Shown here piece after piece: positions 45,487-54,803 of a stretch of DNA of 64,000 nucleotides. Each line of letters opens with the position of its first letter. Position 1 is the stretch's first letter. The DNA comes from JADCRZ01 sp037718865. Its GTDB lineage: Bacteria; Bacteroidota; Bacteroidia; Chitinophagales; Chitinophagaceae. The stretch spans positions 1 through 64,000 of the forward strand of contig JBBJMP010000029.1 of NCBI GenBank assembly GCA_037718865.1. Reading direction: 5' to 3'. The notes under the pieces were generated by a model. The model did no database searches, had not been told where the DNA came from, and saw nothing but the letters and a program-made list of their open reading frames with translations. The translations under genes were made by a program, and so were the position numbers.

Positions 45487-45515
45487 TTAACCAAATAGTT
45501 AAACTGAACGGTTAA
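45487..45515. promoter_or_regulatory. Palindromic operator for the TetR regulator
   Basis: A 29-bp dyad with perfect outer arms TTAACC (45487-45492) and GGTTAA (45510-45515) and perfect inner arms AGTT (45497-45500) and AACT (45502-45505), all centred on 45501. It overlaps the expected transcription start and ends in the start codon of the tetR gene, so binding would block the operon. Autorepression by the encoded regulator is inferred. Confidence 0.7.
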
Positions 45516-46123
45516 TGATGGTCAAACAAGAAAGTACCGAAGAAAAAATTACAGCCGCCGCCAAAAAGGTCTTTATAACCAAAGGCATGATGGGCGCCCG
45601 CATGCAGGACATCGCCGATGAGGCCGGCATAAACAAGGCCATGCTCCATTATTATTTCCGCAACAAGGAAAAATTGTTTGAAAAGATATTTACTGAAGCA
45701 TTTACCAGCTTCTGGCCGCAAATAAATAATATACTCGATGCAGATATGCCCTTGTTCTCCAAGATCGAATCATTTTGCCATTCTTACATAGAAGTATTAC
45801 TTAATAATCCTTACGTACCCATATTCGTACTCAATGAGCTCAACCGTCAACCGGCTATGTTCATCCAAAAAGTCTGGAAATCGGGTCCTCCCAAGGTGGG
45901 CAGTTTGATACAACAAATTGAAATCGACGTAAAGAAAGGAAAGATAAAAGCGATCAACCCGGTGCAGCTCTTACTGAACATGGTATCGATGTGTGTATTT
46001 CCTTTTGTCGCAAAACCCATGTTCCAGGCTGCCCTGGGGATGAATGAACTGCAATACAGGCAGTTGATGGAAATCCGCAAAGTGGAAATAACCCGGTTTA
46101 TCATCGATTCAATAAGTAAATAA
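45515..46123 (+). CDS. TetR-family transcriptional regulator
   Basis: A 202-aa TetR-type repressor: helix-turn-helix in residues about 10-56 (ITAAAKKVFITKGMMGARMQDIADEAGINKAMLHYYFRNKEKLF, spread over the standard helices), followed by a helical ligand domain. It is the first gene of the efflux operon, with a dyad overlapping its promoter and start, so it probably represses tetR-tolC-hlyD-ABC and is relieved by a substrate of the pump. The first or second ATG (45515, 45518) could be used. tolC starts 6 bp after its stop. Confidence 0.92.
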   Translation: MMVKQESTEEKITAAAKKVFITKGMMGARMQDIADEAGINKAMLHYYFRNKEKLFEKIFTEAFTSFWPQINNILDADMPLFSKIESFCHSYIEVLLNNPYVPIFVLNELNRQPAMFIQKVWKSGPPKVGSLIQQIEIDVKKGKIKAINPVQLLLNMVSMCVFPFVAKPMFQAALGMNELQYRQLMEIRKVEITRFIIDSISK

Positions 46124-46129
46124 TTATTT

Positions 46130-47407
46130 ATGCCAAGATTAAAGATGAGGTTAATACGGCGAATGCTCTTCTTCCTCTGCTCTTTGCTTCCCATTGCATG
46201 TTTTACCCAGGTATTGACCCTTGAAAAGTCGCAGGAACTGGCCAGGTTAAACTATCCCCTTGTCAAACAAAAACAACTCATAAGGCAGACAGCCGACATT
46301 AACATTGCAAACCTCGGTAAAAGTTACCTACCCCAGCTTTCACTGGGCGGGCAAGCCACATACCAGTCGGATGTAACGCAGGTGAGCATACCCGTTAGCG
46401 GTTTTAAGATAGAGCCGCCGGGTAAAGACCAGTACAAGGTTACGGCCGACATCAATCAACTCCTTTATGACGGCGGAACCACCAAACATCAGAAGGCCCT
46501 GCAGCTATTAAACGCCAGCGTGGAAGACCAGCAGGTTGAAGTTGAGCTGTACTCGCTGAAAGAACGCATTAACCAGGTGTTCCTTTCTATTTTATACCTT
46601 GATGAACAGATGAAACAGGCTGACCTTATAAAGGAAGACCTGCAGACAGGCATCAAAAAGGTGGAAGCACAGGTGGAAAACAAGATAGCGTTCAGGTCAA
46701 GCCTTAACCTCTTAAAAGCTGAGTGGCTCAAAGCCGATCAACGGCTAATAGAATTGAAAGCAAGCCGCAAGGGATTGACAGAGACCCTCGGCCTGTTTCT
46801 AAACCGGCAGCTTGATGAGAATGTGAAACTCGAAAAACCGGAAACTCCGATTCTTGCAATGGCGTCAATCAGCAGGCCTGAGATAACGCTGTTCAGCAAC
46901 CAGTCTCAATTGCTTGATCATCAGAAAAAATTGATAGAGGCAAAAAACCGTCCCCGCTCAGGTTTATTTTTCCAGGGAGGATATGGCAGGCCTGCCCTAA
47001 ACCTGCTTAAGAATGAATTTGACTTTTTTTATATCGGAGGCATTCGCCTGAACTGGTCGCTGGGCGGATTATATATTAGAAAAAAAGAAAAACAATTGAT
47101 AGATATTAATCAGCAGATCGTTCATATCCGGAAAGATCAATTCCTGTTAAATACCAACACGCAACTGACTCAACAGGCTACTGAAATAGAGAAACTCAAC
47201 AAATTGATCACTTCTGACAATGAGATCATCGCACTCAGGGTCAGCGTAAAAAATGCTGCAAAAGCGCAATTGGAAAATGGGGTGATCACTGCTAACGATT
47301 ACCTCCGGGAAGTAAACGCCGAGGACCTTTCCAGGCAAGCGATGATCAGTCATCAATTGCAATTGCTGCAAGCGACAATTAATTATTCAACCATTACAGG
47401 CAAATAA
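46130..47407 (+). CDS. TolC-like outer-membrane efflux channel
   Basis: A 425-aa protein with an N-terminal signal peptide (RRMLFFLCSLLPIACFTQ) and the long coiled-coil repeats of the TolC/OEP family, two repeats of about 180 aa each. It forms the exit duct of the tripartite pump with the downstream HlyD and ABC genes. The start may be 46130 or the next ATG at 46145. Confidence 0.88.
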   Translation: MPRLKMRLIRRMLFFLCSLLPIACFTQVLTLEKSQELARLNYPLVKQKQLIRQTADINIANLGKSYLPQLSLGGQATYQSDVTQVSIPVSGFKIEPPGKDQYKVTADINQLLYDGGTTKHQKALQLLNASVEDQQVEVELYSLKERINQVFLSILYLDEQMKQADLIKEDLQTGIKKVEAQVENKIAFRSSLNLLKAEWLKADQRLIELKASRKGLTETLGLFLNRQLDENVKLEKPETPILAMASISRPEITLFSNQSQLLDHQKKLIEAKNRPRSGLFFQGGYGRPALNLLKNEFDFFYIGGIRLNWSLGGLYIRKKEKQLIDINQQIVHIRKDQFLLNTNTQLTQQATEIEKLNKLITSDNEIIALRVSVKNAAKAQLENGVITANDYLREVNAEDLSRQAMISHQLQLLQATINYSTITGK

Positions 47408-47408
47408 C

Positions 47409-48353
47409 ATGCGAACAAGTCATCTTCTCCTCCTCTTAATCTATCTTATCGTATCAAGCTGCCGTACGAATGAAAATTCCTTCGATGCTTCAGGCACCTT
47501 TGAGGCTGATGAAGTCGTCGTCTCTGCCGAGTTAAACGGAAAGCTAATTTCGTTTACGGTGGAAGAAGGCGATACCCTCTCCAAAGAAACCGTCGTCGGT
47601 TCAATCGATGCCGGCAACTTGTCCCTGCAAAAGGAACAGGTGCAAGCGACCATAGCCGCATTACGGGAAAAAACAGCCGATGTCTCTCCTCAGGTGCGGT
47701 TGCTGCAGGAGCAGTTGCAGGTGCAGCAATCACAACTCGCCAACCTGGAACGCGAAAAAACACGAACGGAAAACCTGCTTAAACAGGACGCTGCGACAGA
47801 TAAACAACTCGATGATATTGTTGCCCAGATCGAGGTGATGCGCAGGCAAATGCTGGTTACGCAACAACAGGTGCGGGTGCAGCAAACGAATGTGTCTACG
47901 CAGAACAGAAGTATTCTCAGTGAGGGAAAACCTTTACAATCCAGGGTAGCCCAACTGGAGGAGCAATTGCAGAAAGCAAATATTGTTAACCCGGTCAGCG
48001 GAACGGTGCTTACCCGATACGCCGCTGCAGGGGAGGTAACGGCTGCAGGCAAAGCCCTGTACAGGATCGCCGACCTCTCTGTTGTCACCCTTCGTGCCTA
48101 TATTACGGGCGGACAGTTGTCGCGTGTTAAACTCGGTCAGCAGGTAAAAGTGCTGGTTGATGACGGCGCGGATAAATACCGTGATTATTTCGGTACGATC
48201 ACCTGGATCTCAGACAAAGCCGAATTCACGCCGAAAACCATACAAACCAAAGAAGAAAGAGCAAACCTGGTTTATGCCATCAAGGTAAAAGTAAAAAACG
48301 ATGGCTATCTCAAGATCGGCATGTACGGCGAATTAAAATTAAACAGCAAATGA
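47409..48353 (+). CDS. HlyD-type periplasmic adaptor lipoprotein
   Basis: A 314-aa membrane fusion protein: lipoprotein signal (YLIVSSC), biotinyl-lipoyl-like part (about 30-75), long coiled coil (about 75-185, very rich in Q and E), second lipoyl half with IVNPVSGTVLTRYAAAGEV, and a beta-barrel domain. It links the ABC permeases to TolC, as YbhG does in E. coli. It overlaps the following ABC gene by 4 bases. Confidence 0.92.
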   Translation: MRTSHLLLLLIYLIVSSCRTNENSFDASGTFEADEVVVSAELNGKLISFTVEEGDTLSKETVVGSIDAGNLSLQKEQVQATIAALREKTADVSPQVRLLQEQLQVQQSQLANLEREKTRTENLLKQDAATDKQLDDIVAQIEVMRRQMLVTQQQVRVQQTNVSTQNRSILSEGKPLQSRVAQLEEQLQKANIVNPVSGTVLTRYAAAGEVTAAGKALYRIADLSVVTLRAYITGGQLSRVKLGQQVKVLVDDGADKYRDYFGTITWISDKAEFTPKTIQTKEERANLVYAIKVKVKNDGYLKIGMYGELKLNSK

Positions 48354-49270
48354 TGAAGCCGGTTATCGTTCACCAGCTCGTTAAGCGGTATGGAACAAAA
48401 AAAGAGCCCGTAGAGGCGCTGAAAGAAATATCCTTTGATGTGAACCAGGCCGAACTTTTCGGTATCATCGGTCCGGACGGAGCCGGCAAGACCTCCCTGT
48501 TTCGCATACTCACGACCCTGTTACTGCCGGATGGCGGAAATGCTGTCGTAGACGGCTTTGATGTGGTGAAGCAGTACAAGGCAATTCGTGAGAGAGTGGG
48601 TTATATGCCCGGAAAGTTTTCCCTCTACCAGGACCTTACCGTGGAAGAGAATCTTTCCTTTTTTGCAACCATCTTTAATACGACCATCGCAGCCAATTAT
48701 GAGCTGGTAAGAGACATCTATGTACAAATTGAACCGTTTAAAAACAGGAAAGCCGGCAAGTTGTCGGGAGGCATGAAACAAAAGCTGGCCCTTTGTTGCG
48801 CACTGATACACCGTCCGTCAGTGTTATTTCTTGATGAACCCACCACAGGCGTAGATGCAGTATCGCGTAAAGAATTCTGGGAAATGCTGCAGAGCCTCCG
48901 GAAACAGGGTATAACCATACTGGTGTCCACTCCATACATGGATGAGGCAAGCCTCTGCGACCGTGTGGCATTGATGCAAAACGGCAGGTTATTATCGCTT
49001 AATACTCCGGCAGGAGTGATCGGCGAATTCAATAACCCGCTGCTGGCAGTTAAAGCCTATAACATGCTGCAATTGCTCAACATAATTAAACAGGTGGATG
49101 ATGTGGCAGACGCCTATCCGTTTGGCGAGTTCCATCATGTCGTGATGAAGCAGGGAGGCCAGGAAGAAAATTTAAGATACCATCTCCGGAAAACCTATGA
49201 AGACCTGCAACTTTTTCCCGTGACCCCAAACATCGAGGATTGTTTCATGGCATTAATAAAAGCAACATGA
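48350..49270 (+). CDS. ABC transporter ATP-binding protein 1
   Basis: A 306-aa ATPase of the drug/lipid exporter type. Walker A GPDGAGKT (about 43-50), signature LSGGMKQKLALCC (about 137), Walker B VLFLDEPTTGVDAVSR, switch regions complete. The C-terminal tail of about 90 aa is typical of this subgroup. It pairs with the next ATPase, like the two halves of YbhF. The stop overlaps the next start. Confidence 0.94.
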   Translation: MMKPVIVHQLVKRYGTKKEPVEALKEISFDVNQAELFGIIGPDGAGKTSLFRILTTLLLPDGGNAVVDGFDVVKQYKAIRERVGYMPGKFSLYQDLTVEENLSFFATIFNTTIAANYELVRDIYVQIEPFKNRKAGKLSGGMKQKLALCCALIHRPSVLFLDEPTTGVDAVSRKEFWEMLQSLRKQGITILVSTPYMDEASLCDRVALMQNGRLLSLNTPAGVIGEFNNPLLAVKAYNMLQLLNIIKQVDDVADAYPFGEFHHVVMKQGGQEENLRYHLRKTYEDLQLFPVTPNIEDCFMALIKAT

Positions 49271-50013
49271 ACGGCGACATTGTCATATCGGTAGAAAAGC
49301 TAACAAAACGGTTCGGTGCTTTCACTGCAGTGGATGGGATAACCTTTGACGTTAGTCGAGGAGAGATCTTTGGATTTCTCGGAGCAAACGGTGCGGGAAA
49401 AACCACGGCTATAAGGATGCTTTGCGGATTATCACTTCCGAGTTCAGGCAAGGCCGTGGTTGCCGGATTCGATGTATATAAACACAATGAAGAGATCAAG
49501 AAAAACATCGGGTACATGAGCCAGAAGTTTTCCTTGTATGAAGACCTGACGGTAAGGGAAAATATCCGTTTCTATGCGGGCATATATGGAAAGCCGGATG
49601 CCTTTATCCGTGAAAAAACGGCTTCTGTGCTAAAACAACTTCACCTGGAAGAAGAGGCAAATAAACTCGTAAAGTCATTGCCGCTGGGCTGGAAGCAAAA
49701 GCTTGCTTTTTCGGTAGCCATTTTTCATGAGCCGGGCATCGTGTTCCTGGATGAACCAACCGGCGGTGTGGACCCGGTGACCAGGAGGGAGTTCTGGAAT
49801 ATGATCTATCAGGCGGCAGCAAACGGAATCACGGTATTTGTAACCACACATTATATGGATGAGGCGGAATATTGCAACCGCATTTCGATCATGGTGGATG
49901 GAGGGATAGATGCGCTGGGCACACCGGCTCAGCTTAAATCGCAATTTAATGTTAGCAGTATGGATGAAGTATTCTTAAAGCTGGCCAGAAAGGCGGTACG
50001 GGGAGCGGATTGA
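49267..50013 (+). CDS. ABC transporter ATP-binding protein 2
   Basis: A 248-aa ATPase. Walker A GANGAGKT (about 38-45), Walker B IVFLDEPTGGVDPV. The signature reads LPLGWKQKLA in place of LSGGMKQ; the LPLG variant is also found in the second ATPase half of YbhF-like proteins, so it fits the family. Starts at the ATG at 49267 (overlapping the previous stop), not at the upstream in-frame ATG at 49240. Confidence 0.93.
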   Translation: MNGDIVISVEKLTKRFGAFTAVDGITFDVSRGEIFGFLGANGAGKTTAIRMLCGLSLPSSGKAVVAGFDVYKHNEEIKKNIGYMSQKFSLYEDLTVRENIRFYAGIYGKPDAFIREKTASVLKQLHLEEEANKLVKSLPLGWKQKLAFSVAIFHEPGIVFLDEPTGGVDPVTRREFWNMIYQAAANGITVFVTTHYMDEAEYCNRISIMVDGGIDALGTPAQLKSQFNVSSMDEVFLKLARKAVRGAD

Positions 50014-50034
50014 GGGGTGATTGGTATTTTTTTG

Positions 50035-50059
50035 TTTAAACTTTAAACCTTAAACCTTT
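50035..50059 (+). repeat. Heptamer repeat before the first permease
   Basis: Units TTTAAAC, TTTAAAC and CTTAAAC plus CTTT end three bases before the ATG at 50063. It lies inside the efflux operon, again in the ribosome-binding position. Confidence 0.8.
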
Positions 50060-50062
50060 CAA

Positions 50063-51169
50063 ATGAAACAATTTCTCTCTTTTGTAAAAAAAGAATTCTT
50101 CCACATACTGCGGGACAGGCAGACCATGTTCATCCTGCTGGGAATGCCCATTGTACAGATCATCATATTTGGATTTGCATTAACCAACGAAGTAAAAAAC
50201 GCCAGGATCGCTGTCCTCGACAATGCAAAAGACGTGGCCACCCTTTCGCTCACGCAGGAGCTGGAGGCCAGCCGTTACTTTGAAATCGACAACTACCTTC
50301 ACTCGTATAATGATGTCGAAGCAGTTTTCCGCAAAGGAAAGATCAAACTTGTCGTCATATTTCCTCAACGGTTTAACCAAGACCTGCTACATCTAAATAA
50401 AGCACAGGTGCAACTGGTTGCCGATGCCTCCGACCCTAACGTGGCAAACACCCTGACAAACTATGCACGGGCCATTATCATGGATTACCAGGATCGCATC
50501 ACCCAGGGCCGTAAGCTCCCCTACACCATCAATACCGAAATGCGCATGTTGTACAATCCGCAGCTCAAAGGTTCGTACAGCATGGTTCCGGGAGTAATGG
50601 CTATGGTGCTGATGCTGGTGTGTACCATGATGACGGCCATCACTATTGTAAAAGAAAAGGAGCTGGGTACCATGGAAATCATGCTGGTGTCGCCTGTAAG
50701 GCCTTTAAAGATCATCGTGGCCAAGGCCATTCCTTACCTTATTTTATCTATAGTGAACATTAGCAGTATTCTCTTGCTGAGCGTTTTTGTACTGGAAGTG
50801 CCCATCAACGGTAGTCTTGCATTATTGGTTTTTGAGAGTATCCTCTTTACGCTGACCTGCCTGGCTTTTGGTCTACTCATTTCTTCTACTACCGATTCAC
50901 AGCAAACAGCCATGTTTATTTCCTTGACAGGCATGTTCTTGCCTACCATTATGTTGAGCGGCTTTATGTTCCCTATTGAGAATATGCCATTCCCTTTACG
51001 GATGCTTTCAAACGCCGTCCCTGCCAAATGGTATTATTCGATAGTGAGGTCGGTGATGATCAAAGGAGTAGGATTAGCATCTGTCTGGAAGGAGACCCTG
51101 ATCCTTACCGGTATGATGATATTTTTATTAATTCTGAGTACAAGAAAATTTAAAATCCGTCTCGCATGA
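50063..51169 (+). CDS. ABC-2 type permease 1
   Basis: A 368-aa permease of the YbhS/YbhR type: one N-terminal transmembrane helix (about 25-43), a large periplasmic domain of about 130 aa, then five helices (about 175-365). The signature VKEKELGTMEIMLVSPVRPLKIIVAKAIPY occurs at the first cytoplasmic loop. It exports the substrate with the ATPases upstream. A start codon preceded by the heptamer repeat. The stop overlaps permease 2. Confidence 0.93.
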   Translation: MKQFLSFVKKEFFHILRDRQTMFILLGMPIVQIIIFGFALTNEVKNARIAVLDNAKDVATLSLTQELEASRYFEIDNYLHSYNDVEAVFRKGKIKLVVIFPQRFNQDLLHLNKAQVQLVADASDPNVANTLTNYARAIIMDYQDRITQGRKLPYTINTEMRMLYNPQLKGSYSMVPGVMAMVLMLVCTMMTAITIVKEKELGTMEIMLVSPVRPLKIIVAKAIPYLILSIVNISSILLLSVFVLEVPINGSLALLVFESILFTLTCLAFGLLISSTTDSQQTAMFISLTGMFLPTIMLSGFMFPIENMPFPLRMLSNAVPAKWYYSIVRSVMIKGVGLASVWKETLILTGMMIFLLILSTRKFKIRLA

Positions 51170-52284
51170 GAACATTACGATTTCTATTGCAGAAGGAATT
51201 CAGGCAGATCTTCAGAGACCCTTCCATTCTGCGGATCATTTTTGTTATTCCCATCGTACAATTGCTGGTGCTGCCCTGGGCAGCGGATTACGAGATCAAA
51301 GATATCCGGCTCAGTATTGTAGATCGCGACCATTCTTCGTATTCCCGGCAGCTCATCTCCAAGATAACGGCTTCCGGTTATTTTAAACTGCACCGCTATA
51401 CAATCTCTTACGAGCAGGCCCTGTTGGATATGGAAAATGATGAGGCGGATCTTATTTTGGAAATACCGGCCCGTTTTGAAACTGACCTGGTCAAATTAAA
51501 CGAAGCCGGTCTTTTTATGGCAATCAATGCCATCAATGGAGTGAAAGCTAACATTGGAGGTGCTTATCTGCGGATCATTCTACAGGATTACAACCAGGAG
51601 GTAAGGATGAAATGGATCCAGTTGCCGCGTTTCAGCCCTGAATTAACTATTCAGGTTACTAACGCAAACTGGTATAACCCCCATATGAATTATAAGTTCT
51701 TTATGGTGCCGGGCATACTGGTGATATTACTTACCATGGTAGGTGCAAACCTGGCTGCCTTAAACATCGTTAAAGAAAAAGAAATTGGCACTATTGAACA
51801 GATTAATGTAACGCCTATCAGAAAGTACCATTTTATTTTGGGTAAACTTATTCCCTTCTGGGTGCTCGGATTGCTTGTGTTAACTATCGGTTTATTAATC
51901 GCCAGGGTGGCTTACGGCATCATTCCTCTGGGCAGTCTTTTTGTAATATTTGGATTTGCCGCTGTCTATTTACTGGCCGTTCTTGGATTGGGCCTGCTGA
52001 TCTCTACATTTACCAGCAACCAGCAACAGGCCATGCTGATCTCATTCTTTATGATGATGATCTTTATTCTGCTGGGAGGCTTGTATACTTCCATTGAAAG
52101 CATGCCTGTCTGGGCACAGCTGATTACCAAAATTAACCCGGTTGCTTACTTTATAGAGGTTATGCGAATGGTAGTTTTAAAAGGCAGCGGCTTTGCAGAT
52201 ATATTGCCTCAAATGCTTACCATCCTTTTGTTTGCCATAGTTGTGAACGGTTGGGCGGTGTATAATTATAAGAAAAGGTCCTAA
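51166..52284 (+). CDS. ABC-2 type permease 2
   Basis: A 372-aa homologue of the preceding permease with the same layout: N-terminal helix, periplasmic domain, five C-terminal helices. The VKEKEIGTIEQINVTPIRKYHFILGKLIPFW block matches the family. The two permeases and two ATPases give a full transporter; this is the last gene of the operon. No terminator hairpin is obvious, but a GC-hairpin repeat element begins 20 bp downstream. Confidence 0.93.
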   Translation: MRTLRFLLQKEFRQIFRDPSILRIIFVIPIVQLLVLPWAADYEIKDIRLSIVDRDHSSYSRQLISKITASGYFKLHRYTISYEQALLDMENDEADLILEIPARFETDLVKLNEAGLFMAINAINGVKANIGGAYLRIILQDYNQEVRMKWIQLPRFSPELTIQVTNANWYNPHMNYKFFMVPGILVILLTMVGANLAALNIVKEKEIGTIEQINVTPIRKYHFILGKLIPFWVLGLLVLTIGLLIARVAYGIIPLGSLFVIFGFAAVYLLAVLGLGLLISTFTSNQQQAMLISFFMMMIFILLGGLYTSIESMPVWAQLITKINPVAYFIEVMRMVVLKGSGFADILPQMLTILLFAIVVNGWAVYNYKKRS

Positions 52285-52304
52285 CAGTCCTGCTGGTTGT
52301 CAAT

Positions 52305-52459
52305 TGCTCCATTAGGAGCAAGATGTCGGTAGAAACAAAATGGAATAAGTGCCTGCGTGCCGAAGGTACGCAACATCGTATGCAACATCTGTATTGCACC
52401 TGACGGAGCAAAATCAATATTCATAAAATGTGCTACAAACCTTTAACCCCGATGGGGTA
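52305..52459. repeat. Dispersed GC-hairpin element (copy 2)
   Basis: The left hairpin TGCTCCATTAGGAGCA (52305-52320), the shared internal motif GCGTGCCGAAGGTACGCAAC, and the right end CTACAAACCTTTAACCCC with a CCCCGATGGGG hairpin repeat the plan of the element at 29918. Inner GTNGGTAGAAAC is a less exact partner of CTACAAAC. No gene is seen from 52285 to 52649; the rest of that stretch is unremarkable. Confidence 0.8.
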
Positions 52460-52649
52460 AAAACTACTCCCTTCTTAATGAATGAGATACGCCAGTCATG
52501 CAGTAACAGTCAAATACCTAAATAGGATTTTATATCTTCGTTTATGCAGAACGTATAACAAAGAAATGTTAAGATGCCTGTATAATAAAATACATGTTAG
52601 GCTATTACCGTTTTACGCTGCCATAATTGCTTTAAAATTTTACTTACGT

Positions 52650-53285
52650 ATGCGTGTAATATTTGTTTTGTTGTCTGGTCTTTGCCTGATAAAGTGCGTT
52701 GCCCAGGATTATGATTACCCCGATTTCCGCAGTAAGAAGGATAATTTTCTAAAGATGAGGGAAAAGGAAATTCGAAGCGACCTGTCTTCGTTTACCATAG
52801 CAGGCATTGAGGAAAGTATGGGGAAGCAATCGATGAAATCAATACCGATCGTTAATTATAGCAACAATTTTATGCATTTTCAGGGCAATGATATACAGGT
52901 GATGATCAGAGCCGGCCGGTTTGATCCTGCAAAACATAAATTAGGATACAGCGAAAAATACCTGGTGAAGATTGATAACAAGCCATTTTATGGAAATTAC
53001 GGCAGTGTGCCCCGCAATAACATAGAATCCATAAAAGTTATTGTCGGACGGGACACGGTTGAGTTTCCGCCAACAGCCTTCGCAGATCTATATAATCCCA
53101 ATTTTACTTATACGGATGCCTCGGGCTCGTTGAAGTCGCACAATGGTGTTTATCTCTCTCCGGATAACCATAAGATCTACATTTATATGCTGAACCGCGA
53201 ACCGGCATCCAGCTATGAGGTGACCTGGGTGATAGAGAATAAAAAATATCTTAGGCGGGTGGTGGATTTTGGGTTGTTAAAATAA
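52650..53285 (+). CDS. Secreted protein of unknown function
   Basis: A 211-aa protein with a signal peptide (MRVIFVLLSGLCLIKCVAQ), then a mixed alpha/beta body with no domain I recognise. Residues 20-90 are polar, with the segment AGIEESMGKQSMKS. The frame is open upstream to 52482, but the signal peptide decides for 52650. It is downstream of the hairpin element and not linked to a neighbour by spacing. TATCTTCG at about 52532 resembles a -7 element, without a good -33. Confidence 0.7.
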   Translation: MRVIFVLLSGLCLIKCVAQDYDYPDFRSKKDNFLKMREKEIRSDLSSFTIAGIEESMGKQSMKSIPIVNYSNNFMHFQGNDIQVMIRAGRFDPAKHKLGYSEKYLVKIDNKPFYGNYGSVPRNNIESIKVIVGRDTVEFPPTAFADLYNPNFTYTDASGSLKSHNGVYLSPDNHKIYIYMLNREPASSYEVTWVIENKKYLRRVVDFGLLK

Positions 53286-53508
53286 ATGCAGTGCGGGTCC
53301 GTTCGAATGGTAAGACAAAAAAAAAAGTTAACGCCTGGGGGCAAACAATAATTCCATTTTCTGATACGGGATTTTATATTAATTTTGTGCTTCACCAAAG
53401 GAAAGGAGGTATTCATGCAATCTACAGATCATTCATGGACACCTTCGGTAACGATAAGTTAACCGGATTGTCCAGAAAAAATATCTGCTGACGCAAGCAA
53501 GCGTCAAA

Positions 53509-53532
53509 AGCCACTAAATAAAATTAGTGGCT
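53509..53532. terminator. Bidirectional intrinsic terminator
   Basis: Stem AGCCACTA (53509-53516) and TAGTGGCT (53525-53532) with an 8-nt loop, followed by a T-run on the plus strand and preceded by an A-run, so it can end transcription in both directions: the secreted protein gene from the left and proA from the right. The rest of 53286-53551 has no convincing gene. Confidence 0.85.
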
Positions 53533-53551
53533 TTTTTGTGCCAACATCCTC

Positions 53552-54802
53552 CTATCCGGGCCTCACCTGTCCATCTCCCTTTATAATCCATTTGTAGCTG
53601 GTCAGTGCTTCCAGTCCCATAGGACCACGTGCATGCAGCTTCTGTGTGCTGATCCCTATTTCGGCCCCAAGGCCAAACTGGGCACCATCTGTAAAAGCAG
53701 TAGATGCATTTACATAAACGGCCGCAGCATCCACAGCGTGCAGAAACCGGTTTATTCTGTTTTCGTCTTCAGAAAGAATAGCTTCACTGTGACGGGAGCC
53801 ATAACGGTTAATGTGTTCCAACGCTTCTTCAAACTCATCAACAGTTTTGACGGCCATTTTATATGATAAAAATTCAGTGCCGAAGTGTTCCTCTCTGGCT
53901 GGTAATAATAAGTGAGCAGGATAATTTCCGGACAAGACGGCAAACGCAGATGGGTCAGCGTAGATCCCTACCTGTTTATCTTCCATTGGTTTTACCAGGG
54001 CAGGCAGGTCTTGTAGCCTGCTTTGATGAATGATGAGGCAATCCAGCGCGTTACATACGCTTACCCTCCGCGTCTTGGCGTTATATACGATGGCCATTCC
54101 TTTTTCCAGGTCCGCCGTCTCGTCGAAATAAGTATGGACTATGCCCGCACCCGTTTCAATTACCGGAACCTTCGCATGCTGCCTGACATAATTAATCAGC
54201 TGCTGGCTACCCCGGGGTATAACCACATCTATCCAACCCGTGGCTTCCAAAAGGATTTCCGCAGATCTTCTTTCTGCAGGCATCAGGTTAATCACATTGG
54301 GGTCTACCTGATGGTCTGTCAAAACCTTTTTTATCACATTTATGAAGGCCTGGTTTGAAAATGCAGCATCGCTGCCTCCCTTAAGCACGCAGGCATTGCC
54401 TGTTTTAAAACACAAGGCAAAAGCATCGCAGGTCACATTGGGTCTTGCTTCATAAATAATTCCTATAACACCGATGGGCACCGTTAGCTTCAATATTCTT
54501 AAGTTGTTTTCCAGGGTTTTTTCGGATAATACAATGCCTACAGGGGAAGGAAGATTCGCCACATTAACAATATCTGTTGAAATGCCTGCTAGTCGCTCCG
54601 CTGTAAGTTGGAGGCGATCGTACCCGGGGTTGTCCACAGGCATACGAGCCAGGTCTTTTTCATTTTCCCTGAGCAGCCCCGGTATGTCTTCAATGATCTG
54701 CGCCGCGAGGGCTTTTAGAACTTCGTTGATCCGGTCATCCGTCAGCAGGCTCAGCTTTCGGCTTGCTTCGCGGGTGTTTTCAAAAAGCGCTTGATGATCC
54801 AT
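53552..54802 (-). CDS. proA: Gamma-glutamyl phosphate reductase
   Basis: A 416-aa ProA, second enzyme of proline synthesis: it reduces gamma-glutamyl phosphate to glutamate semialdehyde with NADPH. The conserved blocks are present: VPIGVIGIIYEARPNVT, LKGGSDA, the catalytic-cysteine region RRVSVCNALDCLIIH, and the C-terminal QFGLGAEIGIST. The gene follows proB with a 1-bp gap, so the two form an operon. Confidence 0.96.
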   Translation of the reverse strand: MDHQALFENTREASRKLSLLTDDRINEVLKALAAQIIEDIPGLLRENEKDLARMPVDNPGYDRLQLTAERLAGISTDIVNVANLPSPVGIVLSEKTLENNLRILKLTVPIGVIGIIYEARPNVTCDAFALCFKTGNACVLKGGSDAAFSNQAFINVIKKVLTDHQVDPNVINLMPAERRSAEILLEATGWIDVVIPRGSQQLINYVRQHAKVPVIETGAGIVHTYFDETADLEKGMAIVYNAKTRRVSVCNALDCLIIHQSRLQDLPALVKPMEDKQVGIYADPSAFAVLSGNYPAHLLLPAREEHFGTEFLSYKMAVKTVDEFEEALEHINRYGSRHSEAILSEDENRINRFLHAVDAAAVYVNASTAFTDGAQFGLGAEIGISTQKLHARGPMGLEALTSYKWIIKGDGQVRPG

Positions 54803-54803
54803 A

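Noticed and set aside
53291..53491. 66-codon plus-strand ORF between the secreted protein gene and proA
   Set aside because: No family likeness, no clear ribosome-binding site, and a mixed sequence. It runs toward a terminator but may be chance.
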